From Anaerorudis sp964444915 (lineage in GTDB: Bacteria; Bacteroidota; Bacteroidia; Bacteroidales; Dysgonomonadaceae): DNA of 8,135 nucleotides. A program made the translations under genes and the position numbers. The stretch spans positions 1 to 8,135 of the forward strand of contig CAYUIY010000078.1 in the NCBI GenBank assembly GCA_964444915.1, in the 5' to 3' direction. A model generated the notes under the pieces. It was given only the letters and a program-made list of their open reading frames with translations, was not told where the DNA came from and did no database searches. Of this stretch, positions 6,124-8,135 are shown in pieces. Numbering within the stretch: position 1 is the stretch's first letter; each line of letters starts with the position of its first letter.

Positions 6124-8076
6124 GATTTTTTTAGCAAAATCAGTGAAATTATCAAACCAATATTCCCGGTATTCTTCTCCTACATCGGCTATATTATTTG
6201 TATAAAGTTGTAAAAGCACCGAAATTTCGTATCCCCCATACCGAAAGACTTTATTTTTGAATATATTTTTGTAGCCCCACACTTTATGTTGATAAGAAGT
6301 ATAAGCAGTACCCTTAGGATCAACAAACAAAATAATATAGCGACTCCCTTTATTCAACCAAAAAATAAAATCGGGGTTAAACTTCGCTATTTTATTCAAT
6401 GCCGGATTGTAATAGGGGATATAAACTTCATCCAGTGTTTCATCAATCTTTGAAAACATCCACCAATCATATTGTTTGAACACATTATCGGAATCAGCAA
6501 GGTACTTTTCTAATTGTTCAATAAATCTCACTTCACCCGGCACCTTGATAATATGACTCATATAATTGATTTTTTCACTCTCTGACAATATAACGGGAAT
6601 ATAATAATGATTTTGTAAGTATTTTATTTTTAATTGATCACCCCAACAGCTCAATTTTTCCTCTGTTATAAAGTTTTTGCTCAAATTTTGAATCTGAGAA
6701 GTATATTTATCCAAATCTTTATCTTTTTCAAACTCCTCTTTCAATTTTTGTATCTCTGTCTCTTTATAAGGATAATTCTTCACCTTTTGAATCACATCTT
6801 CCAGTTTCTCGATATGATCTAAACCAACGGAAATGTGTTTGAAGTGGATAATTTCGTTTTCCAGAGTCTTAAATTTTTCGAATTCTTTTGAAGTTTGATC
6901 GAAATGATAAAAAATCTTTTTCAACAATAACTCGGGATTATTAATGGATGCAGTGTCACTAAAAAGGAAATAACGCGTACATTGTCCATTGAAAGCATCT
7001 TTTATTTTCTGTAAAACGGTGATGGAAGGATTAAATTTTATCGCTGCAATTTCATCCTCGATCAGGTTAAAATAATTTTTTACCAAATGATAATCCTTCT
7101 CGTTTATTTCAAATTTTTGCGGCTCTTTTTGATTGGCAATTATTTCTTCCGAATCTTTATAAACCGGTATCAACAACGCTCTATGCTTCTCCTTAATTTC
7201 AGGATTTATATCAAACAAATCTCCCAAACTTTTATCCTTTTTTTCTGCTTTAAGTGTTGCTACAATTTCTTTCAAATTAGAAGCATTCGTCCCAAAAACA
7301 AAAAGCGTTTCCAACGGTTTGTAATACCCTTTGATCTTATTGAAAAGATCCTCATCTATCTGTCCTGAATTGTAAAGAAAAATCAGTCGTTGTCTTTTAT
7401 CTTTCACAGGCTGTATCCTTACGCCACGCCCTGTCGATTGCAAAACAAACTTCTTGGCATCCGTGCCTGTTCCGATATTAATAAACAAAACAATATTCGG
7501 CCTATTGCTATCCCATCCTTCATAAAAAGAACGAGAACCCATCAAAATGTTTATATCCGAATCGTCGTTGTTTATATTTTTAAAGTAGCTCTCATTATCG
7601 AAACTCTCTATTACGGTGTAACCCGAAAGTTTGTTTTTGAGCCATTCCGAAATATCGCCGATCTTTATTAACGCAAAGGGTTTATCAGAGGTTGTAAGTT
7701 TAAAAATGAGCTCCTGTTTGTTACCGGGAAGCATTAGCACTTCTATATTGCCATTGGTTTCTGCATTGAATACATATTTTAAAACATCGGCTACGCTCAC
7801 ACGGTCAATTATCTTGTCATTATATTCTATTTTTTTCTCATCAAAAAATGTTTTGGGCTGAGACTCCAACTCTTTTATCAATTCCTCCTTTACCTCTTCG
7901 AACAAAGCAGTATCAGTAGGATTTTTGGCAAAATGGGCAAGCTCTTTAAAAAAGAGTTCGAGATCTGAATCTTCGGTATTCACCGAATTCACCAGTGTAA
8001 GCAAAAGTGGATTATGGTAAACATCGTACCCTTTTATGTGCTCATAATGCAGTTTGATAATGGTATGCAAAATCAA
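6115..8076 (-). CDS. Type III restriction Res-like helicase-nuclease, 5'-truncated (C-terminal part only)
   Basis: The 653-aa frame matches the C-terminal part of Res subunits of type III restriction enzymes, which translocate on DNA by ATP hydrolysis and cut it. Seen in order: NPLLLTLVNSVNTEDSDLELFF (22-43), typical of the start of the second RecA domain; motif V-like GSRSFYEGWD (180-189); motif VI QSTGRGVRI (213-221); a charged helical region (about 265-480); and a PD-(D/E)XK site with D569 in NPDFIFW and D586/K588 in LFVDPKG. Walker A and the DEAD/DEAH box, normally a few hundred residues at the N-terminus, are absent. The only nominal start is TTG at 8074-8076, and the sense frame stays open to 8091 (reading SGLKI before it), then meets TAA at 8092-8094. 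That TTG is therefore probably not a true start. The gene looks broken or interrupted at its 5' end and is likely inactive. It is clearly AT-richer than parC, suggesting transfer. No Mod methyltransferase gene is in view. Confidence 0.8.
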   Translation of the reverse strand: MILHTIIKLHYEHIKGYDVYHNPLLLTLVNSVNTEDSDLELFFKELAHFAKNPTDTALFEEVKEELIKELESQPKTFFDEKKIEYNDKIIDRVSVADVLKYVFNAETNGNIEVLMLPGNKQELIFKLTTSDKPFALIKIGDISEWLKNKLSGYTVIESFDNESYFKNINNDDSDINILMGSRSFYEGWDSNRPNIVLFINIGTGTDAKKFVLQSTGRGVRIQPVKDKRQRLIFLYNSGQIDEDLFNKIKGYYKPLETLFVFGTNASNLKEIVATLKAEKKDKSLGDLFDINPEIKEKHRALLIPVYKDSEEIIANQKEPQKFEINEKDYHLVKNYFNLIEDEIAAIKFNPSITVLQKIKDAFNGQCTRYFLFSDTASINNPELLLKKIFYHFDQTSKEFEKFKTLENEIIHFKHISVGLDHIEKLEDVIQKVKNYPYKETEIQKLKEEFEKDKDLDKYTSQIQNLSKNFITEEKLSCWGDQLKIKYLQNHYYIPVILSESEKINYMSHIIKVPGEVRFIEQLEKYLADSDNVFKQYDWWMFSKIDETLDEVYIPYYNPALNKIAKFNPDFIFWLNKGSRYIILFVDPKGTAYTSYQHKVWGYKNIFKNKVFRYGGYEISVLLQLYTNNIADVGEEYREYWFDNFTDFAKKINL

Positions 8077-8080
8077 AATC

Positions 8081-8135
8081 TTGAGTCCACTTTAAAAAGT
8101 CGATGACTTTAATTTATTGTTTTTATTTTGTTTTT
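8081..8135. other. Possible end of an inserted element or other junction at the 5' break of the Res-like gene
   Basis: Res-like coding sense stops at about 8091. Just beyond it, on the minus strand, AAAGTC-ATC-GACTTT (8096-8110 region) forms a perfect 6-bp stem. Its GACTTT arm overlaps a second inverted repeat, ACTTT-TT-AAAGT. Beyond that the DNA is almost pure A/T to the window end. A sharp loss of coding sense with terminal inverted repeats would fit an insertion-sequence end, but no transposase or target duplication can be seen, so this is tentative. Confidence 0.25.

Noticed and set aside
5806..6213. A 135-codon plus-strand frame upstream of parC
   Set aside because: It is low-complexity (Phe/Leu/Ser/Lys runs from T/C tracts), starts at the parC promoter and overlaps the Res-like gene antisense.
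1..8135. CRISPR arrays, tRNA or rRNA genes, or a complete restriction-modification system
   Set aside because: No regularly spaced repeats, cloverleaf-like segments, rRNA motifs, methyltransferase motifs or Walker A-containing Res half were found in the window.

Overview
The window looks like chromosomal DNA of a Bacteroidetes bacterium, probably order Bacteroidales. The signs are a topoisomerase IV subunit A of the Bacteroidetes type, a DUF3316-like outer-envelope protein, and promoters of the TTTG / TAnnTTTG type that this phylum's primary sigma factor uses. The exact genus cannot be read from the sequence.

Left part (1-2153): a MalY/PatB-type PLP enzyme (probable C-S beta-lyase) on the minus strand ends in a hairpin that overlaps its stop codon. 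A divergent control region of about 250 bp separates it from a plus-strand gene for an exported staphylococcal-nuclease-like enzyme with a short cysteine-containing tail.

Middle (2163-5829, minus strand): parC (topoisomerase IV subunit A, 875 aa) has a near-consensus Bacteroidetes promoter. It is followed after 44 nt by a gene for a DUF3316-like envelope protein, so the two are probably co-transcribed. The envelope gene meets the nuclease gene tail to tail with a 9-nt gap.

Right part (5830-8135): a gene-poor spacer of about 370 bp, rich in pyrimidine runs, lies upstream of parC. Beyond it is a visibly AT-richer minus-strand gene encoding the C-terminal two thirds of a type III restriction Res-like helicase-nuclease. 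It keeps helicase motifs V and VI and a PD-(D/E)XK nuclease site, but the ATP-binding half is missing. The frame closes at 8092-8094, inside a stretch of nested inverted repeats and A/T-rich DNA that could be the end of an inserted element. This broken defence gene beside an essential topoisomerase operon is the most interesting part of the window. No intact new system, CRISPR array, tRNA or rRNA is visible.
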